Origin: an uncultured Lachnospiraceae bacterium
GTDB taxonomy: Bacteria > Bacillota > Clostridia > Lachnospirales > Lachnospiraceae
Length of the DNA: 5,153 bases
Direction of reading: 5' to 3'
Assembly (NCBI GenBank): GCA_902803355.1
Contig: CADCPP010000068.1
Span: 1-5,153, forward strand
Below are positions 1 to 5,153 of this stretch, in pieces. Under the pieces are notes generated by a model. That model saw only the letters and a list, made by a program, of their open reading frames with translations. It had not been told where the DNA came from and did no database searches. Position 1 is the first letter of the stretch, and the number at the start of each line of letters is the position of its first letter. Position numbers and translations under genes: made by a program.

Positions 1-1
1 T

Positions 2-142
2 ATCGGTTCCTATTCACTGTCTGCATACCGGATTCCGGTAGACGGAACATACCGGGCAGTCAGGATCAACGGTCAGGATGTCCTGCAAAGCATTCAGAGC
101 AGAGAGATCTCTTATTTGAAGCAATATCTGCAGATCAACTGA
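2..142 (+). CDS. C-terminal end of an LCP (LytR-CpsA-Psr) family protein, 5' truncated by the window
   Basis: The frame starting at base 2 gives 46 residues and ends at a TGA. The fragment contains R-I-P-V-D-G-T-Y (residues 10-17), followed by a glycine-containing strand, V-L (residues 27-28), and a short helix ending in L-K-Q-Y-L. This pattern, an R-x-P-V-D-G-T strand, then a conserved V-L, then a closing amphipathic helix, resembles the end of LytR-CpsA-Psr proteins. These are membrane-anchored enzymes that transfer undecaprenyl-linked glycopolymers such as teichoic acids or capsule onto peptidoglycan. The catalytic arginines and membrane anchor lie outside the window, so the call rests on a short tail. 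The terminator 20 bases downstream supports this being a true gene end. Frame 1 also stays open here but lacks any family resemblance. Confidence 0.6.
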   Translation: MGSYSLSAYRIPVDGTYRAVRINGQDVLQSIQSREISYLKQYLQIN

Positions 143-162
143 TCCCTTACCTCGTTGATTGG

Positions 163-197
163 CCCGCGGCCCGAATTCTCCGGGCTGCGGGTTTTTT
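163..197 (+). terminator. Rho-independent terminator of the LCP-family gene
   Basis: Bases 163-173 pair with 181-191 in an 11-bp, almost entirely G/C stem with one G-T wobble (168/186), closing a 7-base loop, and are followed directly by six T (192-197). It begins 20 bases after the stop codon at 142. It should insulate the MATE gene, which starts only 27 bases after the T run, from upstream transcription. Confidence 0.93.
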
Positions 198-224
198 ACA
201 GCTGGCAGGACAACTATCTGAATC

Positions 225-1628
225 ATGGACCGGCGTGATGGTATGAGAAAGAATTCTTTTTTTGGTGATAAAGCTTTTTATCGGCATGTGTTTTCGATCA
301 TGATCCCCATCATGGTCCAGGGCGCGTTTACCAATTTTGTCAATATGCTTGACAATCTTATGGTAGGCCGGCTGGGCACTGCGGAGATGACGGGGGTCTC
401 CATTGCCAACCAGTTTGTTTTTGTCTACATGCTCTGCATGTTCGGCGCCGTCAGCGGTGCGGGCATCTTCACGGCACAGTATCACGGAAGCGGTGACAAA
501 GAAGGCGTACAGAATACATTTCGCTTCAAACTCGTGTTCACTACCTTTCTGGCGATCATCTTTGCGGCGCTGCTGTTCTGGAAACAGGATGCGCTGATTG
601 GAATGTACCTGAAGGGGGAGGCTGCCGAGGGCGCGGCTGAGGCAACGTTTTCCTTTGCCAAGCAATATCTGAACCTGATCATGCTTGAGATGATCCCGAT
701 GGCGATCTGCCAGAGCTTTGCTTCGACGCTGCGTGAGACTGATCACGCCATGCCGCCCATGATCGCAGGGATCGCCGCGGTCCTGGTCAATCTCTGCCTG
801 AACTATATCCTGATCTTCGGAAAGCTCGGCGCGCCGCAGCTGGGCGTAGCCGGTGCGGCGATCGCCACGGTAGTGAGCCGTTTTGTGGAGCTGCTGATCA
901 ACCTGATCTGGTGCGCGGCCAATCCCGGGAAGGCAGCATTCTTTCCGGGCGTCTTCCGGCACTTCCGCATTCCCCGTGAACTGGCTGGAAAGATCCTGGT
1001 CAAAGGCCTGCCTCTGATGCTGAATGAGACGCTGTGGTCAGCAGGGCTGGTTCTTGTGGATCAGTGCTACTCCTTACGGGGACTGAACGTTGTATCCGCG
1101 CAGAACATTGCTTATACCTTCTATGACCTTTTCTGCGTCGCGTTTACCTCCTGCGGTTCTGCGATCGGTATTATCATCGGGCAGGAGCTGGGAGCAGGAG
1201 AGCTCGCGAAGGCAAAAGGAGATGCGAAGAAGCTTTGCACACTGTCCATTGGGATCGGAACAGTGGTTGGGCTTGTCTTTGCGGCACTTTCCTCCTTCAT
1301 TCCGCAGCTTTACAATACGACAGACGAGGTAAGGCGCCTTGCTGCAGCGATCATGCTGATCTTTGCGGCGATCATGCCGATGCTGGCCTATTGCAATGCA
1401 ACCTATTTTATTGTCCGCGCCGGTGGAAAGACGCTGATCACCATGCTCACGGACAGCGGCTATGTCTGGCTTTTCCAGCTTACGGCGGCCTTTTTCATCA
1501 GCCGCTATACGGATATTCCGGTGATTCCCTTTTATGTGATCGTCCAGTCACTGCAGATCATTAAAGTCGCGATGGGAACCTACTTTGTCCGGAAAGGGAT
1601 CTGGCTCACGAATATCGTTGGCAATTAA
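225..1628 (+). CDS. MATE family efflux transporter (multidrug/cation antiporter)
   Basis: This 467-residue integral membrane protein has the usual length and character of MATE transporters, which export cationic drugs or metabolites in exchange for Na+ or H+. It is hydrophobic throughout, consistent with about 12 membrane helices in two homologous bundles. Family landmarks are D-N-L-M-V-G-R-L-G (43-51) after helix 1, L-N-Y-I-L-I-F-G with L-G-V-A-G-A-A-I-A-T and S-R (192-219) near helix 6, G-Q-E-L-G-A-G (319-325) in the second bundle, and R-A-G-G-K-T (398-403). Substrate and coupling ion cannot be read. The start is uncertain: ATG at 225 has only a distant purine stretch (about 204-210), while in-frame ATG at 243 (residue 7) gives an M-R-K-N start more like relatives but also lacks a strong ribosome binding site. 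A long minus-strand ORF overlapping the first half is a shadow. Confidence 0.95.
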   Translation: MDRRDGMRKNSFFGDKAFYRHVFSIMIPIMVQGAFTNFVNMLDNLMVGRLGTAEMTGVSIANQFVFVYMLCMFGAVSGAGIFTAQYHGSGDKEGVQNTFRFKLVFTTFLAIIFAALLFWKQDALIGMYLKGEAAEGAAEATFSFAKQYLNLIMLEMIPMAICQSFASTLRETDHAMPPMIAGIAAVLVNLCLNYILIFGKLGAPQLGVAGAAIATVVSRFVELLINLIWCAANPGKAAFFPGVFRHFRIPRELAGKILVKGLPLMLNETLWSAGLVLVDQCYSLRGLNVVSAQNIAYTFYDLFCVAFTSCGSAIGIIIGQELGAGELAKAKGDAKKLCTLSIGIGTVVGLVFAALSSFIPQLYNTTDEVRRLAAAIMLIFAAIMPMLAYCNATYFIVRAGGKTLITMLTDSGYVWLFQLTAAFFISRYTDIPVIPFYVIVQSLQIIKVAMGTYFVRKGIWLTNIVGN

Positions 1629-1657
1629 ACAAAATGCTTTGGACGACAGGATAAGGA

Positions 1658-1686
1658 TTGTGTTCCCCGAATGCATATGCTATAAT
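1658..1686 (+). promoter_or_regulatory. Sigma-A-type extended -10 promoter for the deacetylase gene
   Basis: TATAAT at 1681-1686 is a perfect -10 box. It is preceded by TG at 1678-1679 with one base between (extended -10). TTGTGT lies at 1658-1663, and the 17-base spacer is optimal. The promoter lies 31 bases before the ATG at 1717. A vegetative sigma-A type is indicated rather than a sporulation sigma factor, although this is judged by consensus only. Confidence 0.85.
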
Positions 1687-1705
1687 TAACTTTACTATCT
1701 TTTAA

Positions 1706-1711
1706 GAGAGG
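1706..1711 (+). promoter_or_regulatory. Ribosome binding site of the deacetylase gene
   Basis: GAGAGG ends five bases before ATG 1717 and fixes that start. It lies about 20 bases downstream of the -10 box, so the transcript leader is short and leaves no room for a riboswitch. Confidence 0.8.
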
Positions 1712-1716
1712 CTGTT

Positions 1717-2874
1717 ATGGCAGAAGAAAATAAACAGTTCCGTACCTCCAATCAGAGCAGGAAGAAAGTCAAGAGAAAAAGGACCGGCGGGCTTTGGCTG
1801 CTGCTCCTGATTCCTCTGATCCTGGTGCTTGGCATAGCACTGGGGCTGACTGTCCGCTATCTTCTGGATCTGCAGGCGTCCCGTAAGGAAACGCAGGCTG
1901 TCCCGGATACGACGCTGCCGGTCATCTCCACGGAAAACAGCAATAATACGATGCCTGTGGAAAGCCAGACCCTGCCGGAAGGCAGTACGGAGCTCCCTCC
2001 GGAGACGAAGGAGAGCGAGACGCAGGAAAGCAGCACTGCACAGGAGGCAAACGGGCAGTTTACTCCGCTGAAAACGGCGGAAGAGCTTTTACCCGTGCCG
2101 GAAGGCATCGTACGCGACGGTGATGAGATTTCCAAAGGCGGATGGTATGGCGGGAAGTTCACCAGAGATCTGGCCACCGGGCAGGTCGTGTGCGAATGGG
2201 ACCGTTCGGCCGAGATCAAAAACATGCTGACAAAGTATGGGGCGATCTACCACAAAAACGAAGATCAGAAAGTCTGTTATCTGACCTTTGACTGCGGAGG
2301 GACTTCGTCGGCCGCAAATGTGAACGAGATCCTGGATATTCTGAAAAAGAAGGATGTCAAGGCAGTCTTCTTCATACCCGGAGACTTTTTCCTGAAGAAT
2401 CTGAACCGGGACGGTGAGACGATCGACCAGGAGTGTGCGGCAGCAATGCGCCGGATCCTTCAGGAAGGACACGTGATCGGCAGCCACACGTATACGCATC
2501 CGCAGATGCCTAAGCTCTCCGATGAAGACTTTATCTGGCAGTTAAATACCCAGCATCAGCGTATCGAAAGCGCGCTCGGTTTTGCCTATCCGATTTCCTA
2601 TTACCGTCCGCCGGAAGGTGCTGTCTCTGAACGGGACCTGTATCTGGCACAGAAGATGGGCTATCATGTGACGCTGTGGAGCTATGCTTACATGGACTGG
2701 AACCCCAGCAATCAGATGGAAGTCGGAGAGGCCCTGACCAAGGCGAAAGTGGGACTGCATGACGGCTGCGTCTATCTGCTGCATGCGCTAAGCTCCACAA
2801 ACCGGGCCATGCTTGGCGATCTGATCGATTATATGAAGAGCGAAGGCTACGACATCAGACGGATCGACCGGTGA
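1717..2874 (+). CDS. Membrane-anchored PdaA-like polysaccharide deacetylase (NodB/CE4 family)
   Basis: The 385-residue protein has a basic cytoplasmic N terminus (about 15-22), one membrane helix or uncleaved signal anchor (about 26-48), a Ser/Thr/Glu/Pro-rich spacer (about 55-115), and an extracellular deacetylase domain (about 185-385). NodB landmarks are T-F-D-C-G (190-194), S-H-T-Y-T-H with putative metal ligands H257 and H261, R-P-P-E-G (297-301), a W-S-x-A-x-x-D-W segment (321-328) and L-L-H (354-356) followed by S-x-x-N. The last three elements and the G-A-I-Y-H approach to motif 1 resemble PdaA, the Bacillus N-acetylmuramic acid deacetylase needed for muramic delta-lactam in spore cortex. 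D192 should be the catalytic base; cysteine replaces the usual second, metal-binding aspartate. The gene has its own promoter, although no terminator separates it from the MATE gene. The family is secure; cortex-specific function is not, because the long anchor and spacer would also suit vegetative wall modification. Confidence 0.93.
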   Translation: MAEENKQFRTSNQSRKKVKRKRTGGLWLLLLIPLILVLGIALGLTVRYLLDLQASRKETQAVPDTTLPVISTENSNNTMPVESQTLPEGSTELPPETKESETQESSTAQEANGQFTPLKTAEELLPVPEGIVRDGDEISKGGWYGGKFTRDLATGQVVCEWDRSAEIKNMLTKYGAIYHKNEDQKVCYLTFDCGGTSSAANVNEILDILKKKDVKAVFFIPGDFFLKNLNRDGETIDQECAAAMRRILQEGHVIGSHTYTHPQMPKLSDEDFIWQLNTQHQRIESALGFAYPISYYRPPEGAVSERDLYLAQKMGYHVTLWSYAYMDWNPSNQMEVGEALTKAKVGLHDGCVYLLHALSSTNRAMLGDLIDYMKSEGYDIRRIDR

Positions 2875-2926
2875 TCCGGAAATAAAACATTGTAACAGGT
2901 ATAGAGTATTTCTCGTTAAAAGCAAC

Positions 2927-2959
2927 GAAAAAGCACGGCCGCGCGGACCGTGCTTTTTC
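2927..2959. terminator. Bidirectional terminator between convergent genes
   Basis: Bases 2927-2938 pair perfectly with 2948-2959 (12 bp). The stem has an A5 tract on its left arm and a T5 tract on its right arm around a G/C-rich core, and the 9-base loop can pair further (CC 2939-2940 with GG 2945-2946). It therefore reads as hairpin plus U tract in both directions. It lies 52 bases past the deacetylase stop and 19 bases past the trxB stop, so it can serve both. Confidence 0.9.
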
Positions 2960-2978
2960 ACATTTCAAAACTGATTTA

Positions 2979-3887
2979 TTAGTCTTCCAGATAGCGGCAG
3001 GCGGCGAGAGCGGCACAGGCGCCGTCACCGACGGCCGTGGTAAGCTGGCGGACTTCCTTGGTCCGGCAGTCGCCGGCCGCGAAGATGCCGGGCGTTCCGG
3101 TCAGTGCGCTTTCATCAGAGTACAGATATCCTTCGGGATCGACCGCGACCATACCGTTCAGAAATTCGTTCTGCGGCTTCTGGCCGACAGCCAGAAATAC
3201 TCCCTCGAAGGGCTCGTCATGCCGTTCTCCGGTCCTGACATTCTTAAGCCTAAGTCCGGTGATGATCCCTTCTTCCGTCAGATATGCTTCCGCGACGGTA
3301 TCATAGTAAAAGCGGATATTGCCCTGTGCAGCGGCTTTTTCCACCAGCTTTTTTTCCGCGCGGAAGGTATCCCGGCGGTGGATCAGGGTAACGCTTTTGC
3401 AGATCCCGGAAAGGAAAAGAGCGTCCTGAAGGGCGGTATCGCCGCCGCCGATCACCGCCACGTTCTGCCCGGCGCTTAAGGGGCCGTCACAGACGGCACA
3501 GAAGGAGAGTCCGCAGCCGATCAGATCTTCTTCACCGGGAAGTCCGAGGCCTTTGTGGGCAACACCGGTCGCGAGGATCAGCGCGCGGGCGAAGGCTTCC
3601 TTTCCTCCTGCCAGGAGACGGAAACCGTCTTCCGTTTTTGTGACCGCGGTGACTTCTTCGTTTTCCAGTGTGACGCCAAGTGATTCTGTCTGGTCTTTGA
3701 GCAGTCCCGCATAGTCTTCTCCGCTGATATGAGCGATCCCGGGATAATTCTCGACGAGCGGGCTGAACACGATCTGGCCGCCGAATGATTCCTTTTCATA
3801 GACGGCAACGCTCTTGCCGGCGCGGGCAGCATAGATGGCGGCGGTCAGGCCTGCGGGGCCGCCCCCCACAATGATGATATCGTACAT
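2979..3887 (-). CDS. trxB: Thioredoxin reductase (NADPH, FAD flavoprotein)
   Basis: The 302-residue protein has the normal length of low-molecular-weight thioredoxin reductase, the cytoplasmic dimer that passes electrons from NADPH through FAD to the disulfide of thioredoxin-like proteins. Visible landmarks are the FAD dinucleotide fold G-G-G-P-A-G (8-13), the redox-active C-A-V-C-D (130-134), the second nucleotide fold G-G-G-D-T-A (147-152), H-R-R-D-T-F-R (170-176), whose basic residues favour NADPH, and the C-terminal FAD contact G-I-F-A-A-G-D-C (267-274) followed by R-Q-L-T-T-A. The start is ATG at 3887: AAGGAG sits seven bases upstream of it, whereas the in-frame TTG at 3893 would be one base from that site. 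It follows nrdD on the same strand with 66 bases between, containing a hairpin. The redoxin domain fused to that NrdD is a plausible direct substrate (inference). Confidence 0.97.
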   Translation of the reverse strand: MYDIIIVGGGPAGLTAAIYAARAGKSVAVYEKESFGGQIVFSPLVENYPGIAHISGEDYAGLLKDQTESLGVTLENEEVTAVTKTEDGFRLLAGGKEAFARALILATGVAHKGLGLPGEEDLIGCGLSFCAVCDGPLSAGQNVAVIGGGDTALQDALFLSGICKSVTLIHRRDTFRAEKKLVEKAAAQGNIRFYYDTVAEAYLTEEGIITGLRLKNVRTGERHDEPFEGVFLAVGQKPQNEFLNGMVAVDPEGYLYSDESALTGTPGIFAAGDCRTKEVRQLTTAVGDGACAALAACRYLED

Positions 3888-3894
3888 CGTCAAA

Positions 3895-3900
3895 CTCCTT
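3895..3900 (-). promoter_or_regulatory. Ribosome binding site that decides the trxB start
   Basis: On the minus strand AAGGAG is followed by seven bases and then ATG at 3887-3885. The spacing suits that ATG and excludes the TTG two codons upstream (3893-3891), which would lie one base from the site. Confidence 0.9.
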
Positions 3901-3906
3901 TTTGTT

Positions 3907-3936
3907 AAAACAGGCGGCTCCCTTCGGGGCCGCCTG
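3907..3936 (-). terminator. Intercistronic hairpin with short U tract between nrdD and trxB
   Basis: Bases 3911-3918 pair perfectly with 3929-3936 (8 bp, mostly G/C), and the stem can extend inward through 3919-3921 and 3926-3928. Read on the minus strand, the stem ends in four T (3910-3907) and begins 17 bases after the nrdD stop. It looks like a rho-independent terminator, but the T run is short and is soon followed by the A-rich trxB ribosome binding region. Partial readthrough into trxB is plausible. No convincing promoter is visible between the hairpin and trxB. Confidence 0.65.
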
Positions 3937-3953
3937 CTTCATGTCTGCCTGGG

Positions 3954-5153
3954 TCAGGCTTTCCGTTCATTCACGAACTGGATCACGCCGCCAACACCGA
4001 CGATCTTGCGGAAATCACTCTTGCCCTGTGTATAGATAACGGTAGGCGACTGGCGGATACCGTAGCGGGCAACCAGATCGGGATTTTCTTCAGCCAGCAG
4101 CTTGGTGTACGGGATCCCGGCCTTTTCCAGCACTTCCTGCGCCTTCTTGCAGTTCGGGCAGGTACGAGTGGCGATCATCAGTACCTTTTCCTCGGTACCG
4201 GTGGTATCTTTCGCAAGTTCTTCGCTCTTCACAGCCTGCGCATCATCCGAAGCGGCGGCCTGCGCATGGCTGACGCGCATCACGCTGCGGTTGATGTCAT
4301 ACAGACGGCGGTCCTTGAATTCCTGAAGCTTGCCGTCATTCCAGTTCTGCACCGGACGATAGTAGCCGGTAATGCGGCTGTAGACCTCGGTCTTTTCACC
4401 GCAGTGCGGGCAGGTGTACTGCTCGCCCACAAGATACCCATGGTTCTTGCAGATGGAATAGGTGGGGCTCATGGTGTAATACGGCAGCTTGAAGTTTTCC
4501 GCGATCTTGCGGACCAGGTTCGCAGCGGCTTTCCAGTCAGGGAGCTTCTCGCCCAGGAAGGCGTGGAACACGGTACCGGAAGTATAGAGCGTCTGCAGTT
4601 CGTCCTGGATCTCCAGGGCGCTGAAGATATCTTCGGTATAGCCGACCGGCAGATGGCTGGAGTTCGTATAATACGGCGTGCCGTTCATGTTCGCGGTGAT
4701 GATGTCCGGGAACTGCTCCTTGTCGTGCTTGGCAAAGCGGTAGGTGGTGGATTCGGCCGGAGTGGCTTCCAGATTGTACAGGTCGCCGTACTGCTCCTGA
4801 TAATCAGACAGGCGCTCACGCATGTGATTCAGGACGTTCTTGGCAAATTCCTGGGTCTCGGTATGTGTCAGATCCTTGCGCAGCCACTTCGCGTTCAGGC
4901 CGGCTTCGTTCATTCCCACGAGACCGATGGTGGAGAAGTGGTTGTTGAAGGTGCCCAGATACCGCTTGGTATACGGATACAGGCCGTTTTCCAGCAGCTG
5001 AGTGATCACGGTACGCTTGGTCTTTAAGGAGCGTGCGGCAATATCCATCAGCTTATCCAGACGTTTGTAGAAATCTTCTTCGTCTTCCGCAAGATAGGCG
5101 ATGCGCGGCAGGTTGATGGTCACGACGCCGATGGAACCGGTGGATTCGCCGGA
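3954..5153 (-). CDS. nrdD: Anaerobic (class III) ribonucleoside-triphosphate reductase with fused C-terminal redoxin domain, 5' truncated
   Basis: The last 399 residues are visible; the frame stays open to the window edge, so the GTG at 5123 is internal. NrdD is an oxygen-sensitive glycyl radical enzyme that makes deoxynucleotides from ribonucleoside triphosphates and needs the radical-SAM activase NrdG. Numbering from the edge, T-G-S-I-G-V-V-T-I-N-L-P-R (5-17) is typical NrdD barrel sequence. S-P-T-Y-S-I-C precedes a zinc site with C235, H238, C248 and C251. R-I-T-G-Y-Y-R-P (260-267) holds the glycyl radical residue G263, followed by Q-N-W-N-D-G-K and E-F-K-D-R. Ordinary NrdD ends soon after this; here an Ala/Asp/Glu/Lys-rich linker (about 292-322) leads in frame into a redoxin domain (323-399) with C332-P-N-C335. 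The N-terminal ATP-cone region and the radical-transfer cysteine would lie outside the window. nrdG is not visible; trxB follows. The NrdD call is secure; the use of a redoxin rather than formate as reductant is inferred. Confidence 0.95.
   Translation of the reverse strand, partial: SGESTGSIGVVTINLPRIAYLAEDEEDFYKRLDKLMDIAARSLKTKRTVITQLLENGLYPYTKRYLGTFNNHFSTIGLVGMNEAGLNAKWLRKDLTHTETQEFAKNVLNHMRERLSDYQEQYGDLYNLEATPAESTTYRFAKHDKEQFPDIITANMNGTPYYTNSSHLPVGYTEDIFSALEIQDELQTLYTSGTVFHAFLGEKLPDWKAAANLVRKIAENFKLPYYTMSPTYSICKNHGYLVGEQYTCPHCGEKTEVYSRITGYYRPVQNWNDGKLQEFKDRRLYDINRSVMRVSHAQAAASDDAQAVKSEELAKDTTGTEEKVLMIATRTCPNCKKAQEVLEKAGIPYTKLLAEENPDLVARYGIRQSPTVIYTQGKSDFRKIVGVGGVIQFVNERKA
3957..4187 (-). 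other. Glutaredoxin/NrdH-like redoxin domain fused to the C terminus of NrdD
   Basis: The last 77 residues of the NrdD reading frame form a compact thioredoxin-fold unit. They comprise a first strand K-V-L-M-I-A-T, an active site T-C-P-N-C-K at the head of a helix (cysteine codons at 4158-4160 and 4149-4151), a second strand I-P-Y-T-K-L, a helix containing N-P-D-L-V-A-R-Y-G-I, the S-P-T-V-I segment with the expected cis-proline, and a G-x-G-G-V-I-Q-F-V ending. Size and order match free-standing NrdH or glutaredoxin-like proteins. The domain has no credible ribosome binding site or start of its own and shares one uninterrupted frame with NrdD. A role in reducing the NrdD active-site disulfide, recharged by TrxB, is inferred. 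Confidence 0.85.
4234..4267 (-). repeat. Short in-frame direct repeat in the NrdD-redoxin linker
   Basis: The 10-mer GCCTGCGCAT (plus strand) occurs at 4234-4243 and 4258-4267, exactly 24 bases (eight codons) apart. It gives the repeated peptide pieces H-A-Q-A and D-A-Q-A in the flexible linker. This is compatible with linker growth by a small tandem duplication, but the rest of the unit has diverged or was never duplicated. Confidence 0.4.

Noticed and set aside
299..315. Inverted repeat-like CATGAT ... ATCATG within the MATE gene.
   Set aside because: It falls in codons for I-M-I-P-I-M and is explained by repeated Ile and Met codons; no T run follows and it is deep in coding sequence.
147..962. 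A 271-codon open frame on the minus strand opposite the MATE gene.
   Set aside because: It is antisense to a clear transporter, its product is rich in His/Arg/Asp/Gln with no family resemblance, and it runs through the terminator hairpin. It is a GC-driven shadow.
1629..1716. Possible terminator or riboswitch between the MATE and deacetylase genes.
   Set aside because: No stable hairpin with a T run is visible, and the leader after the -10 box is about 25 bases, too short for a riboswitch.
2089..2499. A 136-codon minus-strand frame opposite the deacetylase.
   Set aside because: It overlaps the NodB motifs on the coding strand and shows no domain, ribosome binding site or operon partner.
3891..3893. 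TTG as an alternative trxB start adding two codons.
   Set aside because: It is one base from the AAGGAG site, too close for initiation; ATG at 3887 has ideal spacing and gives the usual M-Y-D-I-I-I-V-G-G-G start.
4266..5027. A 253-codon open frame on the plus strand opposite nrdD.
   Set aside because: It lies wholly inside the conserved NrdD coding sequence in antisense, has no recognisable domain, and its valine- and leucine-rich composition follows from the complementary codons.
5121..5123. GTG as the start of the nrdD coding sequence.
   Set aside because: The upstream codons to the window edge read T-G-S-I-G-V-V, typical internal NrdD sequence, so the gene continues beyond the window.

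Overview
The window looks like chromosomal DNA of an anaerobic, probably spore-forming member of the Clostridia (Bacillota), fairly GC-rich for that group. The pointers are an oxygen-sensitive class III ribonucleotide reductase, a PdaA-like peptidoglycan deacetylase, an LCP (LytR-CpsA-Psr) family protein, purine-rich ribosome binding sites and strong rho-independent terminators. The class is inferred from gene content; genus cannot be read from this stretch. No RNA genes, insertion sequences, CRISPR arrays or attachment sites were seen, and no gap between genes exceeds 300 bases.

Layout. Plus strand: the last 46 codons of an LCP-family gene, a strong terminator, a MATE-family multidrug/cation antiporter, then a membrane-anchored PdaA-like polysaccharide deacetylase with its own near-consensus extended -10 promoter. 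Minus strand, reading in from the right edge: the C-terminal 399 residues of an anaerobic ribonucleoside-triphosphate reductase (nrdD), a short hairpin, and thioredoxin reductase (trxB). The two groups converge on a terminator hairpin with A and T tracts on opposite sides, so it can serve both strands.

How the genes fit together. The plus-strand genes are envelope genes: LCP proteins attach glycopolymers to peptidoglycan, MATE proteins export drugs or organic cations, and PdaA-like enzymes deacetylate peptidoglycan sugars. The minus-strand pair is a redox and nucleotide module. After its zinc site and glycyl radical site, NrdD continues in the same frame through a flexible linker into a glutaredoxin/NrdH-like domain of about 77 residues with a Cys-Pro-Asn-Cys active site. 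trxB follows immediately. The simplest reading is a relay NADPH -> TrxB -> fused redoxin tail -> NrdD active site, in place of the formate used by E. coli-type NrdD. This fused arrangement is the most interesting observation in the window; the domain order and gene order are read directly, and the electron path is inferred.
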